Source: an uncultured Aquimarina sp. (lineage in GTDB: Bacteria > Bacteroidota > Bacteroidia > Flavobacteriales > Flavobacteriaceae). From it: 64,000 bases of DNA. Below the pieces are notes generated by a model that saw nothing but the letters and a program-made list of their open reading frames with translations, made no database searches and was not told the DNA's origin. Each line of letters starts with the position of its first letter. Positions within the stretch are counted from its first letter, which is position 1. The position numbers and the translations under genes were made by a program. This document shows positions 52,059 to 60,586 of the stretch, in pieces. The DNA is taken from positions 62,001 through 126,000 of the forward strand of contig NZ_CANLOZ010000009.1 in NCBI RefSeq assembly GCF_947492965.1, read 5' to 3'.

Positions 52059-55000
52059 TTATACTTTCTTGTAGTGTATTGTATATCTCCAATAAGAAAA
52101 AGCTCCTAAAACTGCCCATGCTATGAAACTATAATACACTGCACTCGGAGTTACAACTTGATCTCCACTTGCATAGGAATGCAACCCTTTTAGATAGAAA
52201 TTCACTCCAAAATAAGTCATCAAAATCGATCCTACGGCCAAAACTGACATTAAGTTAAAAAACCATCTACCTCTTAAACCAGGAACTAATCTCATGTGTA
52301 TTACAAAAGCATATACCATAATACTCACTAATGCCCAAGTTTCTTTAGGATCCCATCCCCAGTAACGCCCCCAACTTTCATTTGCCCACATTCCTCCTAA
52401 GAAATTACCGATGGTTAACATCACTAACCCTATGGTTAAAGCCATTTCATTAATAATAGTAATCTCTTTGATTGTTAGGTCCATTCTCTTTTTGTTTGAC
52501 TTTGTGGTTAATACCATCAATAAAAGCGAGAGTATTCCTAGAATTGCTCCAACAAAGAATGGTCCATAACTAGCAACTATAATAGATACATGAATTAGTA
52601 CCCAATACGAATCTAATACCGGTTGTAGGTTAGCGATCGCAGGATCTGTCCAGTTCTCGTGTGCAAAAAATAGTATAATTGCAGCTACAAAAGCGGTTGC
52701 AGCTACAGTAAGACTACTTTTCTTACCAAATGCCAATCCTAAAGCCATAGTAGCCCAAGCGACATATATCATGGATTCGTAAGCATCACTCCAAGGAGCA
52801 TGACCTGAAACATACCATCTAATAATTAAACCAGAAGTGTGAATCATAAAAATAAGTACGGTAATTCCTGTAAAAACCTGTATTAAGAACTTTACGAACT
52901 TATTCTTGTGGAAAAATATTCCAAAAATGATGATTAAAATGAATAAGACACTTGTTAATCCATAATAGCGATATAAAGTTCTAAAAATATCGTATTTATT
53001 AAGAGCTATTTCCGCTTGTATCTTTTCGTCTTTTGGCATTACTTCACTTCCAAACTTATTCTGGAATGATTTAATACTTTCTATATACTGTTCTGGTTTG
53101 CTATAATCTCCAGTTTTTCTTGCTTCCTGTAATGACTGTATGTAGATTGGAATGATCTGTTTAGTGTATACAGAATCCATCCCCGTAAACTTATACTCAT
53201 TTAATTGAGGTACAGAAACCCATTTATTACCTTCGTCATTAGGTACAGGAAATATTCTAAGAATACCGCCACCTAACGCTTGATTTAATAAATAAAACTT
53301 ATCATGGGTTTTCAAAAAGTCTTTTTCAAAACTACTCGGTGTACTTGTACTACTTGCTTTTTCTAAGTAAGGATCTAATTTATACGATCCATCTTGCTCT
53401 ACCAAGTCAATTAGAGACACTCTTCTTTCTGATTTAGAAACTCCTAAAATCTTACGCAAACTATCATTTTCTCGTTGAATCTCAATAATCGGAATGCTAT
53501 ACCATATAAATGGATTCTCTAACATGGAAACAAATACTTGATCCGCTGTTAACCCTTCATAAGTATCCTTTTTGCTAAGCTTTCGAAGTAACTCGGAAGA
53601 AAACGTATTTACAGGTTTCATTCTACCACGCTCATCCTGAATAACAATACTTCCAAATTTTGCAGCATGTTCCTTGCTTACAGCATTTGCCTTAATAATA
53701 GAATCAAGTTTCGCTTTACTCGGTAGCGTTTGCAAATGATTTACATGGTCTATTTGTTCTTGAGCAAAAGAAAAACTACTGGTCACCAATGCTAGTAGGA
53801 TAGCTAAATTTTTCTTTTTCGACTTTACCTTATTCAACATCTTCTCAAGATCTTTAAATCTAGATCCTCTTGTAAATAAAATTAACATGAGCCCAAGATA
53901 TAATAGCAAATATCCAGCATAGGTTATCATAGTACCCCAATAATCATGACTTACAGACAATATCGTAGTTTTCTCATCTGGTTCAAAAGATGCCTGAAAA
54001 AAACGATATCCTTTATGATCCAATACATGATTCATATAGATATCATAAGGCTCTGGAGTTTTATTTTCTTCTACAATATCAACCTTGCTCATAAATGACT
54101 TATACACCTTTTGAGTTCCTGGCTGTTTCTCAGCAATGAAATCATTAAGTTTTAAAGCAAAAGGTAGCTCCAATCGCTTCGATCCATAGCTAAAATACAT
54201 ATCCAAACCACCAAGAGAAACTTTTTGCATATCATTAGCATATCCTTTTCCTCCTAGCAATTTCACCTCTTTTGTTTCTCCCTTAGTAGTAACATCCAAA
54301 ATTAACGCATCTTGTTGTCCTTTGTCTTTTACTTCGATAGGAACTACATCGTATATCCCAGTAATTACCGGATCAGGAATTACAAACTGCATTCCTGCTG
54401 TTTGATACAATGACCTTAACATTAAGGGCTGTAGACTATCTTTAACTACCAAACCTTGTTTTTGATCAGCCATTCTCAAAAATGAACCATCAAAAGGAGA
54501 TTCTATATAATACTCATCGTCCTTATAAGTAATGTTAATAGCTCCTTTTGTAGGTACATTAAAAGCTACTAAAATATTGTGTATGTTAGAAACCTCCCCT
54601 TCTTTTAAGTAATGCTCATGTCTGCTTCCATCACCTGCTTCCACGATCTTTAGATAATTATCACCTTCTTCTGTTTCTACTAAGCCCATTTCTGCGCCAG
54701 TGATATAATCTTTATAGGTTATCGTAACAGGCTGCTTGTTATAATCGGTATTTATAACAAAATGGTTGTTTGTTGCTTCTGTAAGTTCTAATTGCTCAGA
54801 AAGAGGTCTTCTTCTTGGCTCTCCATTTATTTCACCGTCCAAAAAAATAGTTAGGTAAGTTCTTTCTGAAAGAAATTCTGAAGTAGTTTCTCCCTCTCTT
54901 ATAGGCATCACACCTTCATAACTAATATATCTTGTGATAAAAGCTCCTAAGAGAATTAAAATAAAAGAAAGATGTAAAAGCAATGTTGCCCACTTCTCTT

Positions 55001-55220
55001 TCTTATATAATTGATAACGAACAATATTCCCGCAAAAATTAATCATAAAAAAGGCCATAATTGCTTCAAACCACCAAGTATTATATATCCAAATCCTTGC
55101 TGCTGTTGTTCCATAGCCATCCTCTAAAAATGTACCCACTGCCATAGCAACAGCGAAAATTATAAACAGAATTGCCATTAATCTCGTAGAAAATAAAATA
55201 CTTGCTAATCTCTTTTGCAT
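52059..55220 (-). CDS. ccsBA: Fused cytochrome c synthetase CcsBA (ResB-CcsA)
   Basis: A 1053-residue fusion of ResB/CcsB (about 1-450) and CcsA (about 790-1053). The CcsA haem-handling WWD motif is present as ESWGRYWGWDPKETW near residue 950, with His residues in adjoining helices. A long soluble section between residues 480 and 740 follows a second hydrophobic, signal-like stretch. System II proteins attach haem to CxxCH in periplasmic cytochromes. This fusion is usual in Bacteroidota. Unlinked to the laminarin locus upstream. Confidence 0.95.
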   Translation of the reverse strand: MQKRLASILFSTRLMAILFIIFAVAMAVGTFLEDGYGTTAARIWIYNTWWFEAIMAFFMINFCGNIVRYQLYKKEKWATLLLHLSFILILLGAFITRYISYEGVMPIREGETTSEFLSERTYLTIFLDGEINGEPRRRPLSEQLELTEATNNHFVINTDYNKQPVTITYKDYITGAEMGLVETEEGDNYLKIVEAGDGSRHEHYLKEGEVSNIHNILVAFNVPTKGAINITYKDDEYYIESPFDGSFLRMADQKQGLVVKDSLQPLMLRSLYQTAGMQFVIPDPVITGIYDVVPIEVKDKGQQDALILDVTTKGETKEVKLLGGKGYANDMQKVSLGGLDMYFSYGSKRLELPFALKLNDFIAEKQPGTQKVYKSFMSKVDIVEENKTPEPYDIYMNHVLDHKGYRFFQASFEPDEKTTILSVSHDYWGTMITYAGYLLLYLGLMLILFTRGSRFKDLEKMLNKVKSKKKNLAILLALVTSSFSFAQEQIDHVNHLQTLPSKAKLDSIIKANAVSKEHAAKFGSIVIQDERGRMKPVNTFSSELLRKLSKKDTYEGLTADQVFVSMLENPFIWYSIPIIEIQRENDSLRKILGVSKSERRVSLIDLVEQDGSYKLDPYLEKASSTSTPSSFEKDFLKTHDKFYLLNQALGGGILRIFPVPNDEGNKWVSVPQLNEYKFTGMDSVYTKQIIPIYIQSLQEARKTGDYSKPEQYIESIKSFQNKFGSEVMPKDEKIQAEIALNKYDIFRTLYRYYGLTSVLFILIIIFGIFFHKNKFVKFLIQVFTGITVLIFMIHTSGLIIRWYVSGHAPWSDAYESMIYVAWATMALGLAFGKKSSLTVAATAFVAAIILFFAHENWTDPAIANLQPVLDSYWVLIHVSIIVASYGPFFVGAILGILSLLLMVLTTKSNKKRMDLTIKEITIINEMALTIGLVMLTIGNFLGGMWANESWGRYWGWDPKETWALVSIMVYAFVIHMRLVPGLRGRWFFNLMSVLAVGSILMTYFGVNFYLKGLHSYASGDQVVTPSAVYYSFIAWAVLGAFSYWRYTIHYKKV

Positions 55221-55239
55221 TGTAACTTTTTTAGCTCGG

Positions 55240-55247
55240 CAAATTTA
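55240..55247 (-). promoter_or_regulatory. -7 promoter box of ccsBA
   Basis: TAAATTTG on the minus strand, an exact TAnnTTTG match, 20 bp before the ATG. The -33 element is not clear. Confidence 0.45.
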
Positions 55248-55353
55248 ATGTTTTTGAAAGGATAATTGTATACGATCACATTCCTATTTTGATCCTTTTA
55301 ACAGAACTATAAAACTTGTCTAATTTTTGAAGGATCTTCCTTATTTTAGCCAA

Positions 55354-56118
55354 ATGATTACAATAGTCCTTCTTGGTGCCGGAAACGTGGCTAAACATCT
55401 TTATGAAGCCTTTTTGCCGCTAAATTTAGTGAAAGTCATACAATGTTATAACCGAAAAGGAATACCTATTCACGAAAACCAAGAAGAAGTTTTCGTAACG
55501 GATAATCTGCAGAATTTAAAAAAAGCGGATTTATATATATTAGCCATTAGTGATGACGCGATTGTAGAAGTTTCTGATCAACTTCCATTTCAAAATCGGT
55601 TAGTTGTACATACTTCTGGCAGTGTTCCCATGAAATTTATGAATGACAAGAATATAAGAGGTGTTTTCTATCCTTTACAAACATTTAGTGCCACAAAAGA
55701 GGTAGATTTCACCAGTATTCCATTTTGTATCGAATCTGAAGAAGAAAATGAGCTTATGCTATTAAAAAATGTAGCTTCTCAACTATCAAAAAAAGTTTAT
55801 GAAATAAGTTCTGATCAGCGAAACACATTACATGTTGCTGCAGTTTTTGTAAATAATTTCACCAATTATCTATTTTCTTTGGGAAATGATATATGCAAAG
55901 AAAATGATGTTCCGTTTGAAATATTACATCCACTAATTCAAGAGACTGCGAATAAAATAACGGAAATGAATCCGGATAATGCTCAAACAGGACCTGCGAT
56001 ACGTAATGATATACAGACCATTAACAGGCATTTAAAGCTCTTAAACAACGACTCTCAAAAACAATTATATACCGCGCTTACAGAAGCAATACAAATTAAA
56101 TATGGAAAAAAGTTATAA
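55354..56118 (+). CDS. Rossmann-fold DUF2520 protein
   Basis: A 254-residue NAD(P)-type Rossmann protein with LGAGNVAKHL at residues 6-15 and a C-terminal helical DUF2520 domain (about 125-245, NNFTNYLFSLGND). I start at the ATG at 55354; a TTG 27 bp upstream is unlikely. Similar to ketopantoate/pyrroline-carboxylate reductase folds, but its substrate is unknown. It overlaps the next gene by 17 bp, and this pairing with a KdsC-like phosphatase is conserved in flavobacteria as far as I recall. Confidence 0.88.
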   Translation: MITIVLLGAGNVAKHLYEAFLPLNLVKVIQCYNRKGIPIHENQEEVFVTDNLQNLKKADLYILAISDDAIVEVSDQLPFQNRLVVHTSGSVPMKFMNDKNIRGVFYPLQTFSATKEVDFTSIPFCIESEEENELMLLKNVASQLSKKVYEISSDQRNTLHVAAVFVNNFTNYLFSLGNDICKENDVPFEILHPLIQETANKITEMNPDNAQTGPAIRNDIQTINRHLKLLNNDSQKQLYTALTEAIQIKYGKKL

Positions 56119-56626
56119 AGAATATTTACAGCATATTACTACATTTATTTTCGATGTAGATGGTGTTCTCACCGATGGAAATGTTATCATCAATACAGAA
56201 GGGGAATTATTAAGAACAATGAACGTCAAAGATGGTTATGCATTAAAAGCTGCTGTACGTCAAGGTTTTAATTTATGTATAATTTCTGGAGGAAAAAATG
56301 AAGGGGTTAGAAAAAGACTGGAAGGATTAGAAATCACAGATATTTATTTAGGTGCTCACCATAAAATAGAGCAGCTAAAAGAATATATGAACAGAAAAAA
56401 CATCAAGTTAGAAAATGTATTATATATGGGTGATGATATTCCAGACCTACCTGTTATGGAAATGGTAGGACTACCCACATGTCCTCAGGACGCTGTAGCC
56501 GAAGTTAAAGAAATTTCGAAATACGTTTCTTTTAAAAAAGGAGGAAAAGGATGCGTTCGAGATGTTATCGAACAAGTCCTGAAAGTTCAAGGGAAATGGA
56601 TCCAAAATTACAATGCAAAAGCTTAG
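56102..56626 (+). CDS. KdsC-type HAD phosphatase
   Basis: A 174-residue HAD hydrolase of the KdsC (KDO-8-phosphate phosphatase) type. Motif I is FDVDGVLTDG, motif II IISGGK and motif IV YMGDDIPDLPVM; the cap is absent, as in C0-type tetramers. It may act on KDO-8-phosphate in lipopolysaccharide synthesis, though other sugar phosphates are possible. Its start overlaps the DUF2520 gene. Confidence 0.88.
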   Translation: MEKSYKEYLQHITTFIFDVDGVLTDGNVIINTEGELLRTMNVKDGYALKAAVRQGFNLCIISGGKNEGVRKRLEGLEITDIYLGAHHKIEQLKEYMNRKNIKLENVLYMGDDIPDLPVMEMVGLPTCPQDAVAEVKEISKYVSFKKGGKGCVRDVIEQVLKVQGKWIQNYNAKA

Positions 56627-56759
56627 CCAATAGAATTGAAATTAATAATATTTAGAACTGCTCAATAAGGCAAGACTATCTATGATTTTAAATTAACCAA
56701 TAGCATGATGAGTTCTTTTCTGAACCATTGAACCATCGATAATTTAAAAATTTAAAGCT

Positions 56760-57332
56760 GTGAAATTAGTATTCGCTACTAACAATCTCAATAAATTAAA
56801 AGAGGTACAAAAACTATTACCAAATCATATTACGTTAATAGGACTTCCAGAAATTGGATGTACCGAAGAAATTCCAGAAACCTCTGATACTATAGAAGGT
56901 AATGCCATCCAAAAGGCTACATATGTAAAAAAGAACTACGGATATGATTGTTTTGCCGATGATACTGGTTTAGAAATAAAGGCACTAAATGGTGATCCTG
57001 GTGTTTACTCTGCGAGATATGCGGGAGCATCTAAAGATGCTGAAGCCAATATGAAGAAAGTGCTAGAAAATCTAAAAGATAAAGATAATCGTGAAGCACA
57101 ATTTAAAACGGTAATTTCATTAGTCATTGGTGAAAATATGGATACATTTACTGGTATTTGTAGAGGAAGTATTATTTCTGAAAAAAAAGGAGTTCATGGT
57201 TTTGGGTATGACCCAATTTTTCAACCAAAAGGTTACGACCAAACTTTTGCTGAGCTAACCTTAAGCGAAAAGAATTTAATTAGTCACAGAGGAAAAGCGA
57301 TCAAACAACTAGTAGAATTTTTAACTAATTAA
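56760..57332 (+). CDS. rdgB: Non-canonical purine NTP pyrophosphatase (RdgB/HAM1)
   Basis: A 190-residue house-cleaning enzyme that hydrolyses dITP/XTP to the monophosphates. The start TTNNLNK-type motif (ATNNLNKLKEV), FADDTGLEIKALNGDPGVYSARYAG, GFGYDPIF and the end motif SHRGKA are all present. Translation begins at a GTG. The 133-bp gap before it holds nothing I recognise. Its stop overlaps the convergent CPBP gene by 4 bp. Confidence 0.97.
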   Translation: MKLVFATNNLNKLKEVQKLLPNHITLIGLPEIGCTEEIPETSDTIEGNAIQKATYVKKNYGYDCFADDTGLEIKALNGDPGVYSARYAGASKDAEANMKKVLENLKDKDNREAQFKTVISLVIGENMDTFTGICRGSIISEKKGVHGFGYDPIFQPKGYDQTFAELTLSEKNLISHRGKAIKQLVEFLTN

Positions 57333-57961
57333 TCTGCTCCGGGAAACGCAAGCATATCCCCCATGCCAACAGTAAAAAGCCAATTCCCATAGATAGCATG
57401 TTCTATGGATACTAGTGTTGTGGATTTTGTTCTTTGATACGTAAATGCAAATAATAAACCACCAACAAACGTAAGTAATTGTACTAGAAAACTTCTTAGA
57501 AAAATATGCGCTAGTGAAAATAATATGGCGTTAATAAATATGAATAACCATTTGTTCTTTAATAACGCTTCGTACCTATCGTAAAAAAAGGTTCTATAGA
57601 TAATTTCTTGTGGCCATACGGACAAAAACGTATAAATAAATAGAATCATTAACCATAATCCCGGTTTCTTTAGTAAAACCGAAAATAGTTTATCCGGTGC
57701 TATCCAAAATACATAGAGGCTTGTAACAATTATTATAATGGCTAACTTTATGATTGTTTCTTTCCAAAATGGCTTCCAAGTAAGTTTATTCGGTTTCTTA
57801 AGCTTTAAAAGGCCTGATCTCCGAAGATGCAAAAGTATATAGATGAAACCGACAAGCGTGATTCCAACTTTTATCAAAATATGATAATCAAATAGAAAAC
57901 TAATTGGTAGCAAAACAAATAAAAAAAGTAGCTCTAAACCTCTGGCTAAAGTAGATGACAT
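57329..57961 (-). CDS. CPBP-family intramembrane protein (CAAX-protease type)
   Basis: A 210-residue membrane protein with about six helices. The CPBP/Abi motif region reads QEIIYRTFFYDRYE, where the usual first Glu of EExxxR is Gln; the second motif His is in AHIFLRS. With one of the two motif glutamates replaced, catalytic activity is uncertain. Role unknown. It is the last gene before the non-coding stretch with the tandem RNA candidates, on the same strand as they are. Confidence 0.8.
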   Translation of the reverse strand: MSSTLARGLELLFLFVLLPISFLFDYHILIKVGITLVGFIYILLHLRRSGLLKLKKPNKLTWKPFWKETIIKLAIIIIVTSLYVFWIAPDKLFSVLLKKPGLWLMILFIYTFLSVWPQEIIYRTFFYDRYEALLKNKWLFIFINAILFSLAHIFLRSFLVQLLTFVGGLLFAFTYQRTKSTTLVSIEHAIYGNWLFTVGMGDMLAFPGAD

Positions 57962-58020
57962 TATTTCAATTTTGTACTAATTTCAGCATAAAATTCGAAA
58001 CAACTTATTTTTTAACAAAT

Positions 58021-58153
58021 AAAAAAGCCTCCGGGCAAGAGGCTTTTTTGAAACAAATCAAATTTTGGGAAAATATTTAATTACTGAGGGTAATTAAAAT
58101 TAGTATTCAACAATACTTTAACAACTAAATTTAATTTATATCAATCTTAAACA
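58021..58153 (-). ncRNA. Candidate small RNA 1 of a tandem array
   Basis: On the minus strand a TATATTTG box (58167-58160) predicts a start near 58153 with GAAGTGT just before it. The transcript of about 133 nt ends in an excellent terminator: a perfect 11-bp stem AAAAAAGCCTC/GAGGCTTTTTT (58021-58049, 7-nt loop). Order of elements matches the two units upstream. There is no open frame of note. The -33 region lacks a clear TTG. Confidence 0.5.
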
Positions 58154-58326
58154 ACACTTCAAATATACAGGATAAGTACATATAAACCTGAAAATAAACG
58201 ATAAAAAACACTAAAAATGTCGATTAAGTGCTTTTTTATATCGATTAAGTGCGGTTTTCCAGTAAATTCGCTATACATTTAGTTTGTTTCCCAATCTTTA
58301 GAAAAACATGAAAAGAGTTTATGCAT

Positions 58327-58472
58327 AAAAAAAAGCCTCATGGGGTACGAGGCTTATTGGCTATTGGGGCGAAATAAATTTGGGGCTAAAAAAGGTAGTT
58401 CGATAGGTTCTGAAGAACCTTTTTATAATGGGGTAACATTAAAACTAATTCAATAAAAACTTTAATTATTTC
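58327..58472 (-). ncRNA. Candidate small RNA 2 of a tandem array
   Basis: On the minus strand TAAATTTG (58486-58479) followed by AAGTGT predicts a start near 58472. About 146 nt later comes the terminator AAGCCTC/GAGGCTT (58333-58355) with eight T residues after it. In between, the AGGTTC-TTCA-GAACCT hairpin and two CCCC patches are visible. Shared start (TAnATTTGAAGTGT) and end with unit 1 show common origin. Confidence 0.5.
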
Positions 58473-58648
58473 ACACTTCAAATTTACGTGATACATCAAT
58501 ATTTAACCGATTATTACATATCAATATTTACTAAAACATCGATAAAAAACCATTTTTATCGATGAAAGTGATTTTTAGTGTCAAAGAATCAATTTATTCC
58601 TATAAAACTTAAAAAAGACTTACGCTCATTTAACTTTGAAATATGTGC

Positions 58649-58831
58649 AAAAAAAAGCCTCATTTCTGAGGCTTATAATTTTCAAATTTAACTTTAGGGG
58701 GGATTAAATTTGTTGGGGACAAAAAAACGTAACAATCAATTCCAATTTTTCTCTTTCGGTATATTTTAATAAATCAATTCTCTTATCTGATATTTCAAAG
58801 GTATTTTAAATACTCATATATCACCGAAATG
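58649..58831 (-). ncRNA. Candidate small RNA 3 of a tandem array
   Basis: On the minus strand TATATTTG (58845-58838) predicts a start near 58831; a TTG about 21 bp upstream may be the -33 element. The unit of about 183 nt ends in AAGCCTCA/TGAGGCTT (58655-58674, loop TTTC) and a run of T residues. It shares the CCCC/AAATTTAA patch with unit 2 but is longer and more divergent. Confidence 0.45.
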
Positions 58832-58853
58832 ATGATTCAAATATAAAACAAAA

Positions 58854-58887
58854 TATCGGCAAAAAACAAATATAATCGACAAAAAAC
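58854..58887. repeat. Repeated motif ATCGRYAAAAAAC upstream of the RNA units
   Basis: ATCGGCAAAAAAC and ATCGACAAAAAAC stand about 20 bp apart here, before unit 3. Similar copies lie before unit 2 (ATCGATAAAAAAC, 58538-58550, part of an ATCGAT-flanked palindrome) and before unit 1 (ACGATAAAAAAC, near 58199). The recurrence upstream of each putative promoter suggests a shared regulator site. Confidence 0.45.
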
Positions 58888-59002
58888 ATAATTTATTTCG
58901 ATAATGAATAGAAAAGTAATTTTTATCCTGAAACAAAAAGATTACGTTGCATAAAGTATATTAATATCGTAACATTACATTCTTAAATTTTGAATACAAT
59001 TT

Positions 59003-60484
59003 ATGGACAGTCAGCAAATCAATCCTACCAATCCCCAAAACGAAGAAATTATTGAAAATAAAGAATTGAATATTTGGGAAGCTTTAATTCCAATTATTGC
59101 TTTAGTAGGAATGTTATTCTACAATGTTTACTACGCTTTCGGCGATGATGCATTAAGTGGTAGTAATCAATTTATTTTACTTTTAGGAGCTGCTGTTGCA
59201 GCTATTGTTGGTTTCTTCAATAAAGTATCCTACAAACTGATGATGGAAGAAGTAGCTAGAAATGTAAAATCTACTACAGGTGCATTGCTTATTTTGTTAA
59301 TGGTAGGATCTCTGGCTGGTACATGGCTTATTAGTGGTATTATACCAACAATGATATATTATGGTCTACAAATTCTAAGTCCTAGTATATTTTTGGCTGC
59401 TTGTGTAGTTATTTGTGCAATTATATCGATCGCTACGGGAAGTTCTTGGACTACTTCAGCAACTGTAGGAATCGCTTTAATTGGAATTGGAGATACCTTA
59501 GGAATCTCTTTAGGTATGACGGCTGGAGCTGTAATCTCGGGAGCGTATTTTGGTGATAAAATGTCTCCTTTATCGGACACTACTAATTTAGCACCAGCCA
59601 TGGCAGGCGGAGAATTATTTTCTCACATAAAATATATGACCTATACTACGGTTCCAACGGTTATTGTAACACTTATCGTATTTATTATTATTGGTTTTAC
59701 TCTAAACACTTCGGGAACTCCAGAGATTGATCAACAGTTACAAGCGATTGACAGTGCTTTTACCATTTCGCCATGGTTATTTATTGTTCCTATAATCGTA
59801 ATAGGTTTAATTATCAAAAAAACGCCACCTCTTATTGCCTTATTAGCAGGAACATTGTTAGGTGGAATAGCTGCTATCATCGCACAGCCAGAAATCGTTA
59901 TGAATATCGCTGGTAGTGATACATTAACTTTTAATTCGGCTTATATTGGTGTTATGAAAGCGATGACCGTAGATACCGCTGTAGAAACTACTAGTAAAGA
60001 GTTAAACGATTTATTTACTGCAGGAGGTATGTCGGGTATGCTCGGTACCATTTGGTTAATTGTTTGTGCTATGGTATTTGGAGGTGTTATGGATGCGATC
60101 GGAGCATTAGCAAGAATTAGCAAAGCACTATTAAGTTTATTCGATTCTGTATTTGGTCTTTTTGCCAGTACTGTAGCTAGTTGTTTAGCTTTAAACCTAA
60201 CCGCCTCTGATCAATATTTAGCGATTGTGGTTCCTGGTAGAATGTATGCACAGGCATTTAAAGATAAAGGACTTGCTCCAGAAAATTTAAGTCGAACTTT
60301 AGAGGATTCAGGAACTGTAACTTCTGTACTCGTTCCTTGGAATACTTGTGGAGCATATCAAAGTGGTGTTTTAGGGGTACCTGTTGTTGATTACTTCTTT
60401 TATGCCATATTTAATTGGCTAAGTCCTTTTACCACATTACTCTTTGCTGCTTTTAGAATAAAGATAAAGCAATTAAACAGTTAG
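59003..60484 (+). CDS. nhaC: NhaC-type Na+/H+ antiporter
   Basis: A 493-residue antiporter with about 12 transmembrane helices. Family segments include SSWTTSATVGIALIGIG, GAVISGAYFGDKMSPLSDTTNLAP (the conserved core), and ALNLTASDQYLAIVVPGRMY and SRTLEDSGTVTSVLVPWNTCG near the end. It would expel Na+ in exchange for H+ in the inner membrane, fitting a marine lifestyle. Single gene; no strong promoter box was found in its leader. Confidence 0.93.
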   Translation: MDSQQINPTNPQNEEIIENKELNIWEALIPIIALVGMLFYNVYYAFGDDALSGSNQFILLLGAAVAAIVGFFNKVSYKLMMEEVARNVKSTTGALLILLMVGSLAGTWLISGIIPTMIYYGLQILSPSIFLAACVVICAIISIATGSSWTTSATVGIALIGIGDTLGISLGMTAGAVISGAYFGDKMSPLSDTTNLAPAMAGGELFSHIKYMTYTTVPTVIVTLIVFIIIGFTLNTSGTPEIDQQLQAIDSAFTISPWLFIVPIIVIGLIIKKTPPLIALLAGTLLGGIAAIIAQPEIVMNIAGSDTLTFNSAYIGVMKAMTVDTAVETTSKELNDLFTAGGMSGMLGTIWLIVCAMVFGGVMDAIGALARISKALLSLFDSVFGLFASTVASCLALNLTASDQYLAIVVPGRMYAQAFKDKGLAPENLSRTLEDSGTVTSVLVPWNTCGAYQSGVLGVPVVDYFFYAIFNWLSPFTTLLFAAFRIKIKQLNS

Positions 60485-60507
60485 TTTTATACTAGTAAAA
60501 TCGTGTT

Positions 60508-60533
60508 TTTTTTGAGTACATGTACCCAAAAAA
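60508..60533. other. 26-bp near-perfect palindrome between nhaC and the subtilase
   Basis: TTTTTTGAGTACA followed by TGTACCCAAAAAA, self-complementary except for one pair. T-runs precede and A-runs follow the centre on both strands, the opposite of a terminator, so an operator-like or structural site is more likely. It lies 54 bp before the subtilase ATG. Confidence 0.4.
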
Positions 60534-60586
60534 CATAAGGTTGTTGAGTCTATTTTTGCCCGAAAAATTAACTCAAAAACTTTAAA

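Larger units (their letters stand above)
57962..59002. other. 1-kb non-coding region with three tandem RNA-like units
   Basis: No frame here looks coding. Three related units of about 310 bp follow each other, each with a GCCTC/GAGGC hairpin flanked by A residues, a G/C-rich patch (TTTGGGG-like on the plus strand) and a CTTCAAAT-type -7 box, all best read on the minus strand. Between units lie repeats of TCGAYAAAAAAC-like sequence and a direct repeat TCGATTAAGTGC (near 58219 and 58241). The last 110 bp are the leader of the NhaC gene. Confidence 0.6.

Noticed and set aside
58021..58680. CRISPR-like repeats suggested by three similar hairpins in series
   Set aside because: Spacing is about 310 bp, the units are divergent and carry terminators; no cas gene is nearby.
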